Assembly: GCA_964577995.1 (NCBI GenBank)
Contig: CAZOBP010000001.1
Span: 16,336 to 80,335 of the forward strand
Direction: 5' to 3'
Length of the DNA: 64,000 nucleotides
Source: JAUVXJ01 sp964577995
GTDB lineage: Bacteria; Chloroflexota; Anaerolineae; UBA7937; B3-Chlor
In this document: one piece after another, positions 33,228 to 41,227 of the stretch
Layout: the number at the start of each line of letters is the position of its first letter
Numbering within the stretch: the first letter of the stretch is position 1
Position numbers and translations under genes: made by a program
Notes under the pieces: generated by a model
Database searches by the model: none
The model's input: the letters and a program-made list of their open reading frames with translations, nothing else
What the model was told of the DNA's origin: nothing

Positions 33228-33256
33228 AGTATACCACAGTCTGAACACTGTCGCAA
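33228..33256 (-). promoter_or_regulatory. Promoter for exported protein at 32349-33002
   Basis: Minus strand: TTGCGA (33251-33256), 17-base spacer, TATACT (33228-33233) with an extended TGG. The transcript start is expected near 33221. Confidence 0.65.
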
Positions 33257-33263
33257 TATCTGC

Positions 33264-33293
33264 AACCTTAAACCTGGCGCGTTGCGGTCCAGG
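33264..33293 (-). terminator. Probable terminator of the PK-C-like gene
   Basis: Minus strand: CCTGG and CGC arms pair with GCG and CCAGG with a 2-base bulge (33273-33293), followed by TTTAAGGTT. It is 14 bases after the stop at 33307. Confidence 0.5.
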
Positions 33294-33306
33294 CACACTG
33301 ACCCAA

Positions 33307-33879
33307 CTAGAAAGCGGGCTTGCAGAGGATCTCATTGACCCGCAGGTCGAAGAAGTCGTCGGCATTGGCGCCCCTTAAGATGACCGCCGTGTCTGCGCCA
33401 CGGCCGGTGCCTCCGATGGCCAGAACGGGCTCACCAGTGCGGATCAACCCCGCGTCGGCCGACATGAGTGTGATCTCACATGCCACCTTCATCCCCTCGC
33501 CGAAGATGCGCAGAGTATAGGCTATGATCTCATCCACCTGGTACGTGTTGAGTTTGCGTCGAATGGCGCGATTCACCCCAGCGAAGGCATGTTGGCACGT
33601 TAGGAGGCGGGCACCACCAGCAAGTATCGCCTCCTTGTTCTCGTCGGTCAACTCCTGAACGTTGGGCTCGCTGCTGCCCGTCGAATGGGTGACCACCACC
33701 AGATGATAGCCCTGAAAGACTTCAGTTGCTCTCTTGCCGGTCTCACCGCCTGTAGTGGCGATCACTACCTGGCGCAGTCCCAACTGTTCGGCCCGTTCTC
33801 TGGCAATCTGGAGCGTGCGCTCCATGTTGTGCTTGCCAGGTCTCTCGAAATACGTGATCCCACCGGTGCTTTCAGACAC
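33307..33879 (-). CDS. Stand-alone pyruvate kinase C-terminal-domain protein
   Basis: 190 residues, GTG start with AGGAGGG 4 bases upstream. The whole protein matches the pyruvate kinase alpha/beta (PK_C) fold that normally forms the allosteric C-terminal domain: RTLQIARERAEQLGLRQVVI, VVVTHSTG and a Rossmann-like alternation throughout. No kinase barrel is attached or adjacent. Free-standing PK_C proteins are known in archaea and bacteria without a settled function. Flanked by terminators on both sides, so monocistronic. Confidence 0.78.
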   Translation of the reverse strand: MSESTGGITYFERPGKHNMERTLQIARERAEQLGLRQVVIATTGGETGKRATEVFQGYHLVVVTHSTGSSEPNVQELTDENKEAILAGGARLLTCQHAFAGVNRAIRRKLNTYQVDEIIAYTLRIFGEGMKVACEITLMSADAGLIRTGEPVLAIGGTGRGADTAVILRGANADDFFDLRVNEILCKPAF

Positions 33880-33927
33880 GATACCCTCCTCTTGTCGCTC
33901 GCATAGCCATCGCGATCATCCCACTGC

Positions 33928-33974
33928 GGAAAAAGGAAACACGCGACCGCCGTCTTGGTTCTCGTGGTCGCGTG
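33928..33974 (-). terminator. Terminator of the PEP-CTERM-like gene
   Basis: Minus strand: CACGCGACC...GGTCGCGTG, a 9-bp stem (33940-33948 with 33966-33974), then TTTCCTTTTTCC. It lies 110 bases after the stop at 34085. Confidence 0.7.
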
Positions 33975-34084
33975 CTGGATCCACCACAACGGGTCACCGA
34001 CCCGTGCCTGGCGGGAGCCACTTCTCTCGATTGTCGCTGATCTCTCCGTCTGTCAGGCTCTCGGGGGTGAGCCTCTTCAGACCG

Positions 34085-34669
34085 CTACGCTCTGTACTTG
34101 GCCCAACGCATCCCTGCGTAGCTGGCTAGACCGGCCAGACCACTTCCCAGGAGCAGAAGGGTGCCTGCCTCGGGCACGAACTCCTCCTCCACGTCCACGG
34201 TCCGCCGAGGCCGGTACTCCAGCGCGGGGTCCTCTACGACGAGCACAGCGGTGTTCACGATCCGATACCCTCCGGGCACCGTGTCTCGGACAGTACAGGT
34301 GATCCTGATGGTCACCTTTGTCCCCGCAGTGACGTTGCCCACGTCCACAGTGACCAACTGTCCGGACCAACTGGCGGTTCCCTGAGATGTCCAGACAGAG
34401 TCTATCCGCAAGTAGGGGTCCAGATCGTCTGTGACGACCACGTTGTACCACGTGTCCGGACCAGCGGTGAACGTGATCTCGAAGACCAGCTCTTCACCTC
34501 CTACGACGGTGGTCTTGTCACTAGTCTTGACCGGGGGTACGCTTTGCTGTTGAGCGTGCTTCTGAGCGGGCGTGGCCCAGGCAGTGGAAGTCAGGGAGAG
34601 CAGCCCCACGAGAACCAGTGCCGTGGACACGAGAACCACGAATCCCCATCGTTTCTTCCGTTCCCTCAC
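34085..34669 (-). CDS. Exported DUF11-like protein with PEP-CTERM-like tail
   Basis: 194 residues. GTG start with GGAGGAG 6 bases upstream. Signal peptide 1-32, cut near STAWA. A single DUF11/cell-adhesion-like beta domain (about 50-150) contains VVVTDDLDPYLRID. The C-terminus is tripartite: an acidic VDVEEEFVPEAGT motif, a hydrophobic helix (LLLLGSGLAGLASYAG) and a basic end (MRWAKYRA). That is the layout of PEP-CTERM-type sorting tails, in the PEAGTLLLLGSGL variant. No exosortase is seen in the window. Likely a cell-surface or matrix structural protein. Confidence 0.78.
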   Translation of the reverse strand: MRERKKRWGFVVLVSTALVLVGLLSLTSTAWATPAQKHAQQQSVPPVKTSDKTTVVGGEELVFEITFTAGPDTWYNVVVTDDLDPYLRIDSVWTSQGTASWSGQLVTVDVGNVTAGTKVTIRITCTVRDTVPGGYRIVNTAVLVVEDPALEYRPRRTVDVEEEFVPEAGTLLLLGSGLAGLASYAGMRWAKYRA

Positions 34670-34744
34670 CTCTTACTCCTCCCTCTTCAAGTGATTCACC
34701 TCTGATACTCCCCTCGATGGGTACAGGCAACATCCTTATCTCCT

Positions 34745-34773
34745 ATCTTAGCACAGATTCGCACAGGAGTCAA
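34745..34773 (-). promoter_or_regulatory. Promoter for the PEP-CTERM-like gene
   Basis: Minus strand: TTGACT (34768-34773), 17-base spacer, TAAGAT (34745-34750) with an extended TGC. The leader to the GTG at 34669 is about 70 bases. Confidence 0.7.
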
Positions 34774-35180
34774 GCGGGTTCCGTGGACCGATCCAGACAC
34801 GGCAACGGACTTGCCTCAGAGGCAGGCCACGTTCTGACCACCTCCAAGGCGGCCCCTCGCACCTGCTTCAGCAACGACCTTGGCAGGTGCCCGGCCTCCG
34901 TGTCCACCGCTGCTGGGCCTTCCCAGACGCTCCAACCCCCCGCCCTGCAAGGGCATGGTCTGCCGGAGAGACAAGCACCGTGGTCTGGCAGCGTGCCCTG
35001 GCACTACGCGCGAGAGTGGCCTTGACACGGCAGCCGCAGAGGCGGACAATTCAGCAACCGGTAGCGACGGGCCGCGAAGGACGTTGTCACCCCCCAGGGC
35101 TGGGCACCAGCGCGCAACGGACGAGCAACTCACAAGAGCGATTGCCATGAGAGAGCAGACCTTCTCTTCGTGAGGAAGTG
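34774..35180. other. Gene-free stretch before THEP1
   Basis: About 400 bases with no frame that resembles a protein and no recognised RNA. Open frames here lack ribosome binding sites and have arginine/proline-rich, shadow-like composition. A TTGACA (35024-35029) with ACAATT 18 bases further on is a possible weak promoter for the plus-strand gene. Confidence 0.35.
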
Positions 35181-35702
35181 ATGGGCCGTACAATCCTGCT
35201 CACTGGACGCCCGGGCGTAGGCAAGACGACGATCATCAGAGAGATCGCACAAAGGCTGGGGGCTGCGGCCGGAGGCTTCTACACGGCTGAGATACGAGAG
35301 AGCGGTCGCCGTCAGGGCTTCAAGCTCGTCACCCTGGACGGCAAGGAAGGCATCCTCTCCCACGTCGACATCACGGACACCCCTCGCGTGAGTGGATACG
35401 GTGTGAACCTGAGAGATCTCGAAGAGATAGGGGTTACAGCCCTGCGCAGGGCGGTCGCGGAGGCTCAGTGCGTCGTAGTAGACGAGATAGGCAAGATGGA
35501 ACTCCTATCGGACGAATTCCGCATGGCCATTGTGGAAGCCATCGAGAGCGACAGCACTGTCGTCGGCACGGTGATGACTAGTCGGAACCAGTGGGTGGAT
35601 CGGATCAAGAACCTCCCTCAAGTCACCGTCCTCGAAGTCACGCGGGACAACCGGGAGCAGATGGTTCCACTTGTGATGGAACTCCTTCAAAGCCCCTCCT
35701 AG
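35181..35702 (+). CDS. THEP1-type nucleoside-triphosphatase
   Basis: 173 residues from ATG 35181 (GAGGA upstream; a GTG directly before it is an alternative). Walker A is TGRPGVGKTT (8-17), Walker B is CVVVDEIGKMELLS, and GGFYTAEIRESGRRQGF is the family hallmark. THEP1 proteins hydrolyse NTPs broadly; their physiological role is not settled. It is a single plus-strand gene among minus-strand operons. Confidence 0.9.
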   Translation: MGRTILLTGRPGVGKTTIIREIAQRLGAAAGGFYTAEIRESGRRQGFKLVTLDGKEGILSHVDITDTPRVSGYGVNLRDLEEIGVTALRRAVAEAQCVVVDEIGKMELLSDEFRMAIVEAIESDSTVVGTVMTSRNQWVDRIKNLPQVTVLEVTRDNREQMVPLVMELLQSPS

Positions 35703-35849
35703 CCGACTCCGGGGCGTACCGCTCCCGTCTCCCGCGCGCCGCCAAGCATCTTCAACACGGAGCAGCAAGAATGTCCTGAGCCCTCAAGCTTTCCGCATCA
35801 CCCCATACTACGACTGTTCGGCCGAGTCGGGCTCCGGGGACAAACGCCC

Positions 35850-36827
35850 CTATCCGCCTGCTCCCCGGTTGGTGGATCGCTGCATGATCTCAAGAAGCAA
35901 GTCGACGTCGATGTTCCCGCCCGAGAGCACAGCCACCACTTTTCTGTTCTTCAAATCCACCTTGCCGAACAGCAAAGCCGCCACTCCCACCGCGCCCGAG
36001 CCCTCTACGACCAACTGCTCAGTCTCCAGTAGAGCGAAAACAGCCTCCCTCGTCTCCTCTTCGTTGACTAGGACTACCTCGTCAATCAAGTCCTTGGCGA
36101 TCTGGAAGGGCACAATGCCGAAGCCGCCGGCCAAGCCCTCACAGATAGTGGGGTCGTGTTCGTACCTCTCGTAGCAGTGTCCTTCCTTGAGGGACAAATA
36201 CGCCGATGGAGAGGCCTCGACTTGCACGCCAATGATCTCTATCTCGGGGTTCATGGCCTTGGCCGCAACGCAGATCCCAGCGACCAGCCCTCCTCCGCCG
36301 ATTGGCACGAGGATGGTGTCCGCATCGGGCAGTTCTTCCATGATCTCCAGACCGACGGTGCCCTGACCGGCGATAATCTCGAGATCTTCGTACGAGTGCG
36401 CGTAGGCTAGCCCATGGTCACGCTGGTACTCCCTGGAAGCATCATAGGTATCATCATACTGGTCTCCAGAGAGGAAGACCTCGACATCGAATTCCCGCAA
36501 CTTGTCCACCTTTGAGGCAGGCGTACCAGTGGGCATGAACAGACTGATAGCCACGTCTCCCAACGCATGTGCGGCATATGCTATCCCCAAGGCGAAATTG
36601 CCGGAAGAAGCCGCCACCACCCGGCCCCTCTGCTCGGCCGAGAGGCTAGCAATCTTATTGACGGCCCCCCGCACCTTGAAGGCACCTGTTCGCTGCAGGT
36701 TCTCTAGCTTCAGCCAGAGTTCACTTCCCACCCGCTCGCTCAACAGGAACGAGTAGTGAAGCGGTGTCCTCCGCACCAGTTGGCCGATATTCCGCCGGGC
36801 AATCAAGATATCCTCAAAGCTTATCAT
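35850..36827 (-). CDS. Threonine/serine dehydratase, PLP-dependent
   Basis: 325 residues from ATG 36827 with GAGGA upstream. The PLP lysine lies in TGAFKVRGA, followed by ASSGNFALGIAYAA (substrate loop) and the phosphate-binding GGGGL in ILVPIGGGGLVAG. There is no C-terminal ACT regulatory domain, so it is the short, catabolic TdcB/serine-racemase-like form rather than biosynthetic IlvA. It lies downstream of the DDAH-like gene and near an amino-acid transporter, consistent with amino-acid catabolism. Note that the usual SSGNHA motif reads SSGNFA here; Phe replaces the His seen in most threonine dehydratases. Confidence 0.87.
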   Translation of the reverse strand: MISFEDILIARRNIGQLVRRTPLHYSFLLSERVGSELWLKLENLQRTGAFKVRGAVNKIASLSAEQRGRVVAASSGNFALGIAYAAHALGDVAISLFMPTGTPASKVDKLREFDVEVFLSGDQYDDTYDASREYQRDHGLAYAHSYEDLEIIAGQGTVGLEIMEELPDADTILVPIGGGGLVAGICVAAKAMNPEIEIIGVQVEASPSAYLSLKEGHCYERYEHDPTICEGLAGGFGIVPFQIAKDLIDEVVLVNEEETREAVFALLETEQLVVEGSGAVGVAALLFGKVDLKNRKVVAVLSGGNIDVDLLLEIMQRSTNRGAGG

Positions 36828-37017
36828 AATCCTCATCCATGGTATCGTTTGCCTTACGAAGACCAGTCGAGCGACAGACCGGCGCCAGTTGGCAGGAATA
36901 CTGCTCCTAGTTCGGACCCTCCCATCCATGGCCAGCGGCTTCCCATTGAATCGAGTGGCACAAGTAGAATGGGGGCGCGAGCCTCGACCGATCCGGGCCG
37001 GTCTGATGCTTAATCCT

Positions 37018-37911
37018 TCAGTCCTTATCTCGCTGGATCTCGAGGGTCAGGCAGTGTGGACCCTGGCCGTAGTCCACGAACTCCGTCAGATCTGGATCGT
37101 ACACCTCTAGACCCAGGGACCTCAGGATGTCGTTGATGTACGTGTTGGTCTTGAACGAAACCACTCGATCATTGCCTAGGCACAGCACGTTCAGGGCAAC
37201 CTCGCCTTCAGACTTATCCGCTGGGATGTCAACCAACTCGTATTCGCGACCCTCAAGAAAGCCAACGAACCACTCAGGGACCTCGCTCTTCATGATGATG
37301 GCGAGCTTCTTGGCCACAGGGGCGAACACGCAGTCCAGGTGCGTCCACTTTTGGGGGATCACGATCCCGTGCACCTTGATCCCCATCCCCTCGAAGAGTT
37401 CCTGGGCATTCTCGATCCCCGGCCACGTGCTGCGTTCACCGATCCCGGTAGCAAGATTCATCTCGTCGATGTACCTGTTGTCGCCCCCTTCCCAGCAGCC
37501 ACGCCCAATGCGACCCAAGATCTCGTAGCCCAGTTCTCTGAGCCGCTTCTCCCCAGCGATCTGCTCCCCTCGACGCTCGGAATACTTGAAGCGACCGATC
37601 ACCACGCCCTCGGGCGAGTTGACGGCGAAATCCCGGGAGTTCACTGCGTAGTGGCGCGTGGGATCCGGCTCTTCAGTGTAGTAGACTTCGACACCTGCGC
37701 TACGCAGGGCATCGGCCAGCTCGTCATGCTGGACGTGCGCTTTGTTCTTGTCTATCTTGGCTCCCCGTTCAATCGCCGTCCGCGCAAAGTCGTCAACCGG
37801 TATCAGTTCGTAGTACGTTGGTGGGCACAGCAAGACCTTCTTCAGTACACCGGTACTATTGAACACAGCCACAGCATTGCTCCTTGCCTGTAATATCGGG
37901 ACGGTATCCAT
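37018..37911 (-). CDS. DDAH/arginine-deiminase-fold amidinohydrolase
   Basis: 297 residues, pentein fold. Catalytic-type residues visible are E-G-G-D (CWEGGDN), HLDCVF with the active His, and the nucleophile Cys near the end in GPHCLTLEI. Motif spacing is closest to dimethylarginine dimethylaminohydrolase and amidinotransferase-like proteins, which yield citrulline or ornithine-type products. The substrate is uncertain. It lies 190 bases downstream of a polar amino-acid ABC transporter and before a threonine dehydratase, so uptake and deimination of a guanidino amino acid is a reasonable inference. Confidence 0.82.
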   Translation of the reverse strand: MDTVPILQARSNAVAVFNSTGVLKKVLLCPPTYYELIPVDDFARTAIERGAKIDKNKAHVQHDELADALRSAGVEVYYTEEPDPTRHYAVNSRDFAVNSPEGVVIGRFKYSERRGEQIAGEKRLRELGYEILGRIGRGCWEGGDNRYIDEMNLATGIGERSTWPGIENAQELFEGMGIKVHGIVIPQKWTHLDCVFAPVAKKLAIIMKSEVPEWFVGFLEGREYELVDIPADKSEGEVALNVLCLGNDRVVSFKTNTYINDILRSLGLEVYDPDLTEFVDYGQGPHCLTLEIQRDKD

Positions 37912-37960
37912 GCACGACTATTGCTGCGGTTCAGCCCAGAGTACCACCACACGGAGAGGT

Positions 37961-37982
37961 CCACCGATCGGAACCTCGGTGG
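37961..37982 (-). promoter_or_regulatory. Leader hairpin upstream of the DDAH-like gene
   Basis: CCACCGA (37961-37967 on plus) pairs perfectly with TCGGTGG (37976-37982), an 8-base loop. It sits in the 190-base gap between the transporter ATPase and the DDAH-like gene. No T tract and no riboswitch consensus recognised. Confidence 0.35.
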
Positions 37983-38101
37983 ATCGCACTGCGAGATTGC
38001 TCCTGAGGTGAACACAAGGCACACAGAGCACAGGGTCGATGCGGCACGGCAACTCAGCAGCCTAGCTTGCTTTGCCGCCTATCCAGGAACGAAGCCTGAG
38101 T

Positions 38102-38896
38102 CTACTCAAGGATCTGACTCAGGAATAGCTTCGTTCTCTCCTCCTTCGGGCTGGCGAAGAGCTCTTCGGGAGTCCCCTCTTCAATGACACCGCCCCCTTC
38201 GAGGAAGACCATGCGGTCGGCTGCCGCCTTGGCGAACCCCATCTCGTGGGAGACAACCACCATCGTCATGCCTTCCTTCGCCAGGTCCAGCATCACGTCC
38301 AGGACCTCTTTGATCATCTCTGGGTCGAGGGCCGACGTGGGCTCGTCGAAGAGCATAATCTTGGGGTTCATAGCCAGGGCCCGGGCGATGGCCACCCGCT
38401 GCTTCTGTCCTCCCGAAAGCTGCCCGGGATAAGCATCTGCCTTCTCCGGTATCCCCACCCTCTCCAGGAGCTGCCGCGCGACCTGCTCCGCCTCCTCCTT
38501 CGACCGCCTGCGAACCTTCTCCTGGGCAATGGTCACATTACCCAAGACGGTCAGGTGGGGGAAGAGATTGAACAACTGGAAGACCATCCCCACCTCGGCC
38601 CGGACCAGATCTATGTTGGTCTTGGCATCGCTGACGGGGATGCCATCGACGATGATGGTACCACTATCGGGCCTCTCTAAGTGATTGATGCAACGGAGCA
38701 GTGTGCTTTTTCCTCCCCCGCTGGGACCGAAGATGAGGCACACCTCGCCTTTCTTCACCCTCAGGCTAGCATCGATCAGAGCCTGAGTCTTTCCGAAACT
38801 CTTGCAGACCTGCTCCATGATGATGATGTCGTCATCCGCGGTCAGCGACTCCACCGCTCGCGCTGAACCTTGATCGTGAACATTGCTACTCTTCAA
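38102..38896 (-). CDS. glnQ: Polar amino-acid ABC transporter ATPase
   Basis: 264 residues. Walker A GPSGGGKSTLL, Q-loop GMVFQLFNLFPHLTV, signature LSGGQKQRVAIARA, Walker B IMLFDEPTSALD and switch VSHEMGFA are all typical of GlnQ/HisP/ArtP. The TTG start at 38896 overlaps the permease gene by 11 bases and has AGGAGG 6 bases upstream; an ATG at 38818 would remove a non-conserved 26-residue tail. It energises uptake through the adjacent permease. Confidence 0.92.
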   Translation of the reverse strand: MKSSNVHDQGSARAVESLTADDDIIIMEQVCKSFGKTQALIDASLRVKKGEVCLIFGPSGGGKSTLLRCINHLERPDSGTIIVDGIPVSDAKTNIDLVRAEVGMVFQLFNLFPHLTVLGNVTIAQEKVRRRSKEEAEQVARQLLERVGIPEKADAYPGQLSGGQKQRVAIARALAMNPKIMLFDEPTSALDPEMIKEVLDVMLDLAKEGMTMVVVSHEMGFAKAAADRMVFLEGGGVIEEGTPEELFASPKEERTKLFLSQILE

Positions 38897-39758
38897 AGGC
38901 CATCCTCCTCTCCATGAACTTCACCAATACCGACAAGCTGAGCGTCAAAATGAGATAGAGGAAGGCGACCGTATTCCACGTCTCAAAGGTGCGGAAGGTC
39001 CGAGCCCGATTCAGTTTACCCAGATGGGTCAGCTCCCGAACCGCCAGCACCGATATCAAAGACGAGTCCTTCAGCATGGATATGAAGTCATTCCCCAGGG
39101 GGGGCAAGACCCTCCTGATGGCCTGAGGAAGGATGATGTAGCGCATGCCCTGAAAATAGCTCATGCCCAGGGAACGGGCAGCCTCCATTTGCCCTCTCTC
39201 GATAGACTGGATCCCTGCGCGGAATACCTCCGCCTCGAAAGCGGCGTAGGCGAAGGCCAGCCCGATGATGGCCCTGATCAGCATGTCCACATCCTGGATG
39301 TTGAGGCTGGCCAGGCGCTCCGCGAATCCCATCAGAGGACCGATGGCGTCGCTTCGCAACATAACAGCGCCCAAGGCGTTCAACGCCTGGAGAGCCACAG
39401 GCGTTAGCACGTACGCGAAGTAGATGAGCAAGACCAGGATCGGAATGCCCCTCACCACCTCGACGTACAGGGAAGAGATGGTGTAGAAAACCACGTTCTT
39501 GGAGACCCGCCCCAGGCCTAGAACAAGCCCCAGGATCAGGGCCACAACAAAGGAGACGAAACTCACCAGGATGGTCAGTCGGACGCCCGAGATGAGGAAC
39601 AAGAAGGCATCCTGATAAGTTGGGGATATAAGAATGAAATAAACGGTGAGCGCTCCCAGCAGCACGAGGATCAAAGCCCACCAGGGCATCTTCTGCAGCC
39701 TCGCCGTCCAGGGGATCAACTTGGACTCGGACTTCTCGACCTCAGTGGCAACCGCCAT
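38886..39758 (-). CDS. Polar amino-acid ABC transporter permease
   Basis: 290 residues, ATG start with GGAGG upstream. HisM/GlnP family: N-terminal hydrophobic segment, LTILVSFVSFVVALILGLVL, the EVVRGIPILVLLIYF motif and the EAA loop (EAARSLGMSYFQGMRYIILP). Five to six membrane segments. The N-terminal 28 residues are charged and cytoplasmic. Only one permease gene is present, so it probably works as a homodimer. Confidence 0.92.
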   Translation of the reverse strand: MAVATEVEKSESKLIPWTARLQKMPWWALILVLLGALTVYFILISPTYQDAFLFLISGVRLTILVSFVSFVVALILGLVLGLGRVSKNVVFYTISSLYVEVVRGIPILVLLIYFAYVLTPVALQALNALGAVMLRSDAIGPLMGFAERLASLNIQDVDMLIRAIIGLAFAYAAFEAEVFRAGIQSIERGQMEAARSLGMSYFQGMRYIILPQAIRRVLPPLGNDFISMLKDSSLISVLAVRELTHLGKLNRARTFRTFETWNTVAFLYLILTLSLSVLVKFMERRMAFEE

Positions 39759-39811
39759 TGAGCAATCCTCCTCTTTAAGCTACCACGGTGTCAAGAGACC
39801 GGAGGACGATA

Positions 39812-39840
39812 GCTGCGGGGCGCCGCTGGCGCCCCGCAGC
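39812..39840 (-). repeat. Perfect 13-bp hairpin between binding protein and permease genes
   Basis: GCTGCGGGGCGCC (39812-39824) pairs with GGCGCCCCGCAGC (39828-39840) around a 3-base loop. There is no T tract. Such hairpins after a binding-protein gene typically protect its mRNA from 3' decay or cause partial termination, giving more binding protein than permease. Confidence 0.7.
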
Positions 39841-39849
39841 CGCCTGTCT

Positions 39850-39879
39850 CGCAAATACGTCTCCCGCTCGCTATTTGCG
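39850..39879 (-). repeat. Second hairpin directly after the binding-protein stop
   Basis: CGCAAATA (39850-39857) pairs with TATTTGCG (39872-39879), an 8-bp stem with a 14-base loop, touching the stop codon of the binding-protein gene. With the adjacent 13-bp hairpin it makes a tandem structured intergenic region. Confidence 0.55.
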
Positions 39880-40740
39880 CTACTCCTCCTGCGGGGAGCA
39901 GGGCCGAAGGAGCCAGGTCTCGCAGATCTCATCCATGCTGCCGTCGGCGAACATCTGCTGCAAAGCCCAGTTGAAGGGCTCGACAAGATCGCTCAGGGGC
40001 GGGAAGACGAACGCCAGGTACTCGCCACTGGTCACAGAGAAGGCGATCCTGTATTGGTCAGGGTTCGCTCCCATGAAGCCAATGGCTGCGACCTCATCAA
40101 TGATGACAGCATCTACCTCGCCGGCCACCAAGGCCACCATCGGTATGTCAAAGGTCTCGTAGCTAACTATCCTCTCCTCGCCGACGAGTTTAATGGCCGT
40201 GATCTCATTCGTGGTCCCTATCTGGGTACCGAGAACCAGATCCGAACCTACAAAGCTCTCCTCGTCATCGAGCTCTGCGCGGTCATCGTCTACTCGAGCA
40301 ACGATCACCTGGCCGTACTCGACGTAGGGATCGGAGTAGTCAATCTTCAAAGAGCGGGACAGGTATATGGTGATGCCGTCAAAGGCTACGTCGTTCTCGC
40401 CCGCCGACATGGCCTCAAACAGCCCCTCCCACGCGGTTTCTACGAATACCGGCGTGCAGTTGATTCTCTCGCAGATGGCGCGGCCCACATCGAAGTCCCA
40501 GCCTGCCGCCTCTCCAGCATCATCAATGAAGTTGAATGGCGGATAGGCGTTCTCCACAGCGATGCGGACCTCTCGACCACCCAGATCCGTCGTCGGCCCA
40601 GTCGGCGGGCACTCTGGGCACTCTGGGCACGGCTCCGCTCCCTCTGGGCACGGCGGGCACGGTGTCGCTGCCGGGGCGCAGCCACCGACCAGTAAGCCCA
40701 GAGCCATGATGAGCACCATCACTACAGTAAGCTTCTTCAT
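39880..40740 (-). CDS. Polar amino-acid ABC transporter binding lipoprotein
   Basis: 286 residues, ATG start with GGAGGAAAGAG upstream. Lipobox LLVGGC with C21 lipidated. A striking Cys/Pro spacer (CPPCPEGAEPCPECPECPP) at about 27-46 precedes the family-3 solute-binding domain: VENAYPPFNFIDDAGEAAGWDFDVG, the ligand-contact DGITIYLSRSLKIDYSDPY and VDAVIIDEVAA. It is the first gene of the transporter operon. The specific amino acid is not deducible; the DDAH-like neighbour hints at a guanidino compound. Confidence 0.9.
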   Translation of the reverse strand: MKKLTVVMVLIMALGLLVGGCAPAATPCPPCPEGAEPCPECPECPPTGPTTDLGGREVRIAVENAYPPFNFIDDAGEAAGWDFDVGRAICERINCTPVFVETAWEGLFEAMSAGENDVAFDGITIYLSRSLKIDYSDPYVEYGQVIVARVDDDRAELDDEESFVGSDLVLGTQIGTTNEITAIKLVGEERIVSYETFDIPMVALVAGEVDAVIIDEVAAIGFMGANPDQYRIAFSVTSGEYLAFVFPPLSDLVEPFNWALQQMFADGSMDEICETWLLRPCSPQEE

Positions 40741-40802
40741 CTCTTTCCTCCTTCTTTTCTATGTCCCTTCCCTCACGCGTAGGGACCCAACACCCAAACG
40801 GC

Positions 40803-40831
40803 ATTATAGCATGATCCGGAGAACCCGTCAA
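40803..40831 (-). promoter_or_regulatory. Promoter of the amino-acid transporter operon
   Basis: Minus strand: TTGACG (40826-40831), 17-base spacer, TATAAT (40803-40808) with an extended TGC. A strong consensus match. The leader is about 55 bases. Confidence 0.8.
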
Positions 40832-40869
40832 GAATGTCCCTGCACCAACGCTGACGCTCCCCAGGGGCA

Positions 40870-41227
40870 GTAGGACTACTCCCGGACACTACCTATCTGG
40901 AAGGACGAGAGGAGAGGTTCAATGGGACCGAGTCGTCGTAGGAGGCACTGCGGATGCGCGGCGCCGTCTTGCCCCCATGCTGCTCTCTTCAGCAGAGTGA
41001 CCTCGACGCACGAACCTCGAGCTTGCGGTGGCAGGCGGCACACGCTTCCACCGGATCTCCCACTCCACACTGGCGGCCTACGCTGCGCCGTTCGCGGGCG
41101 GCAACAGTGGTACCACCGTCTCCATGATGAGACCAACCTCTACTGCGGTGCCGCTCGTGGGCCCATCTGGTAACCCTCCCCGTCCGGGAGGTCGTGTCAG
41201 CGGTTGCCGCACCGCCATTCTGCATCT
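40870..41227. other. Gene-free stretch downstream of the RraA-like gene
   Basis: About 360 bases with no supported gene. A CCTCCC/GGGAGG hairpin near 41180-41200 may help end the RraA-like transcript but has no T tract. A minus-strand CAACH motif near 41030 lies in a frame without a ribosome binding site. Confidence 0.35.

Noticed and set aside
37930..37950. GGTGGTAC on the minus strand, reminiscent of a T-box
   Set aside because: The rest of the T-box consensus and a terminator/antiterminator pair are missing, and the downstream gene is not a usual T-box target.
41024..41047. CxxCH heme-binding-like motif on the minus strand
   Set aside because: The surrounding frame has no start with a ribosome binding site, no signal peptide and no other cytochrome features.
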